In this document: piece after piece, positions 5,393 through 5,417 of the stretch
Numbering within the stretch: the first letter of the stretch is position 1
Layout: the number at the start of each line of letters is the position of its first letter
DNA from: Chromatiales bacterium
GTDB taxonomy: Bacteria > Pseudomonadota > Gammaproteobacteria > Chromatiales > Chromatiaceae
Direction: 5' to 3'
NCBI GenBank assembly: GCA_024762485.1
Contig: JANTHH010000185.1
Span: forward strand, 1 to 5,417
DNA: 5,417 nt
The notes under the pieces: generated by a model
What the model was told of the DNA's origin: nothing
What the model saw: the letters and a program-made list of their open reading frames with translations, nothing else
The model's database searches: none
Position numbers and translations under genes: made by a program

Positions 5393-5417
5393 ATGAGCGA
5401 ACAGACCCTGCCCGCGG
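5393..5417 (+). CDS. Possible start of a downstream gene (partial, eight codons)
   Basis: ATG at 5393, 11 bases after the ppsA stop, opens a frame beginning MSEQTLPA that runs off the window. The close spacing fits a further operon gene, and a ppsA regulator (PpsR) would be a natural guess, but eight residues cannot show it. No purine-rich ribosome site precedes this ATG, so the true start may lie further on. Confidence 0.35.

Overview
The window is ordinary, densely coded, GC-rich chromosome. It most likely comes from a gammaproteobacterium, perhaps of the Chromatiales/Ectothiorhodospiraceae type. That placement is an inference from base composition and gene families (a DUF3108 protein, a DUF1269-type membrane protein, a 789-residue PEP synthase); there is no rRNA or other phylogenetic marker to confirm it. 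I see no tRNA, rRNA, CRISPR array, insertion sequence, integrase or phage gene.

Layout. (1) Positions 1-365 (+) are the 3' end of a DUF3108 protein. (2) It converges on a two-gene minus-strand unit: 1885-1352 encodes a 177-residue protein with an L7/L12-C-terminal-domain-like N-terminus and a repeated Pro/acidic tail, followed after a 59-nt gap by 1292-405, an FGE/SUMF1-fold protein that lacks the two copper-binding cysteines of true formylglycine-generating enzyme. (3) A 162-nt divergent intergenic region (1886-2047) separates that unit from 2048-2560 (+), a two-helix DUF1269-like membrane protein with a very strong Shine-Dalgarno and a hairpin just upstream of it. (4) Positions 2561-2769 hold a terminator-like hairpin, then a 10-bp palindrome next to a candidate -10 element. 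(5) Next is a two-gene plus-strand operon: an unrecognised 81-residue protein (2770-3015) overlapping by ATGA the start of ppsA, phosphoenolpyruvate synthase (3012-5381). (6) The first eight codons of a possible further gene begin at 5393 and run off the end.

Working together. PEP synthase converts pyruvate, ATP and water to PEP, AMP and phosphate for gluconeogenesis. The small upstream protein is translationally coupled to it and may be co-regulated or functionally linked. The threonine that the PpsR/PSRP regulatory kinase modifies in E. coli PpsA is conserved two residues before the catalytic histidine. The remaining genes have no clear pathway link to ppsA. I did not find a convincing new multi-gene system. 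The most worthwhile leads are the small protein coupled to ppsA and the pairing of a cysteine-less FGE-fold protein with an L7/L12-like protein.
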